Below, piece after piece: positions 5,217 to 5,623 of a stretch of 5,623 bases of DNA. How positions within the stretch are numbered: position 1 is the first letter of the stretch; each line of letters starts with the position of its first letter. Location of the stretch: NCBI GenBank assembly GCA_035704495.1, contig DASSWW010000046.1, positions 1 to 5,623 of the forward strand. The letters are read 5' to 3'. The notes under the pieces are model-generated. The model saw nothing but the letters and a program-made list of their open reading frames with translations. It was not told the DNA's origin and did no database searches. The stretch comes from UBA6022 sp035704495 (GTDB lineage Bacteria > Patescibacteriota > Saccharimonadia > Saccharimonadales > Saccharimonadaceae). A program made the position numbers and the translations under genes.

Positions 5217-5623
5217 ATGGCTATCAAAAAAGCCGCTTCGAACGCGAAGAAATCGACTACTAAAAAGCCGACCGCTAAGAAGCAAAACACAACCAAAGTA
5301 ACGACCGTAAAGGCAGTTGCGTCACGACCAGCACGCAAAGCTGCTACCGCATCGACAGCTTCGACTAAAAGGTTTGGACTTATGCGCACACCACTTGCAA
5401 CTGCATTGATTGCCGAGTTTGTCGGTACCTTTATCTTTGCTGCCGTCTTTATTGCCGGCCAAGGTCAACCAATTCTTGCATTGTTCGCACTTGTCGGTGT
5501 CGTCCTCGCAGTTGGTTCAATTTCAGGTGGATACGTTAACCCTGCACTCGTCATCGCGGCTTGGGCAACAAAACGAATGAGCGGCCTGCGTGCTGTAGCA
5601 TACGTTGTTGCGCAAATACTTGG
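5217..5623 (+). CDS. MIP-family channel (aquaporin/glycerol facilitator-like) with a basic N-terminal tail, partial
   Basis: The first 135 codons are in the window and the 3' end is cut off. Residues 1-52 form a low-complexity tail rich in Lys, Ala and Thr, with 12 Lys, 3 Arg and no acidic residue, similar in composition to bacterial histone H1-like tails. The channel begins at about residue 58: TM1 carries AEFVGTFIF (66-74), the usual MIP helix-1 signature with its glutamate (E67). TM2 follows at about 85-101, then SGGYVNPA (103-110) with the first NPA motif at 108-110, and TM3 begins near residue 122. The second NPA and the selectivity-filter residues lie outside the window, so water and glycerol specificity cannot be judged. 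The protein should sit in the cytoplasmic membrane with its basic tail in the cytoplasm. The start is supported by a strong Shine-Dalgarno and an extended -10 promoter. M56 (5382) is a possible second start. Confidence 0.88.
   Translation, partial: MAIKKAASNAKKSTTKKPTAKKQNTTKVTTVKAVASRPARKAATASTASTKRFGLMRTPLATALIAEFVGTFIFAAVFIAGQGQPILALFALVGVVLAVGSISGGYVNPALVIAAWATKRMSGLRAVAYVVAQIL
5367..5384 (+). promoter_or_regulatory. Possible internal ribosome-binding site and start for a tail-less aquaporin
   Basis: AAAAGG (5367-5372) lies 9 bases before an in-frame ATG (5382-5384, M56). Translation from here would give MRTPLATALIAEFVG, an ordinary short MIP N-terminus lacking the basic tail. AAAAGG also simply encodes K51-R52, so the match may be coincidental. 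Confidence 0.25.

Noticed and set aside
1..5623. CRISPR arrays, insertion sequences, tRNA genes or phage genes
   Set aside because: No spaced direct repeats, transposase-like frames, cloverleaf-forming stretches or phage motifs were seen. Intergenic space is under about 90 bases everywhere.

Overview
The window looks like a chromosomal housekeeping segment from a member of the Candidate Phyla Radiation (Patescibacteria), most likely Saccharibacteria (TM7). This rests on several things: a pheS-pheT pair of the divergent style I associate with that group (four-cysteine insert in PheS, APAHTS instead of the usual RTHTS, TRFNKG in PheT), compact gene spacing, a small tail-anchored protein, and mid-range GC content judged by eye. 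The stops used are TAA and TAG, and Trp is encoded by TGG with no in-frame TGA, so nothing suggests the TGA recoding of Gracilibacteria/Absconditabacteria. The phylum assignment is inference from style, not from a marker-gene tree.

Layout, left to right. At 1-36 (minus) is the possible start of a further gene, cut by the window edge. At 46-1230 (minus) is a type II NADH dehydrogenase (NDH-2), a single-subunit non-proton-pumping flavoprotein with its own extended -10 promoter. At 1320-3803 and 3804-4841 (both minus) are pheT and pheS, which abut with no spacing and encode the beta and alpha subunits of phenylalanyl-tRNA synthetase. At 4894-5133 (minus) is an unrecognised 79-residue protein with a charged N-terminal part and one C-terminal membrane helix. 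An 83-bp divergent promoter region (5134-5216) then separates it from a plus-strand gene at 5217, which runs off the right edge. That gene encodes a major intrinsic protein (aquaporin/glycerol-channel family) preceded by an unusual Lys/Ala/Thr-rich tail of about 52 residues.

Functionally, pheS and pheT form one translational unit making an (alpha-beta)2 synthetase. The NDH-2 probably forms a separate transcription unit and suggests that the cell can pass electrons from NADH to a quinone pool. The tail-anchored protein and the aquaporin share a divergent control region, but nothing in the sequence proves a joint function.

No RNA gene, CRISPR array, insertion sequence or large repeat was seen, and no gap between genes is longer than about 90 bases. 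I do not see convincing evidence of a new multi-gene system. The most unusual items are the histone-like basic tail on the aquaporin with a possible second internal start, and the near-leaderless promoter of the small membrane protein.
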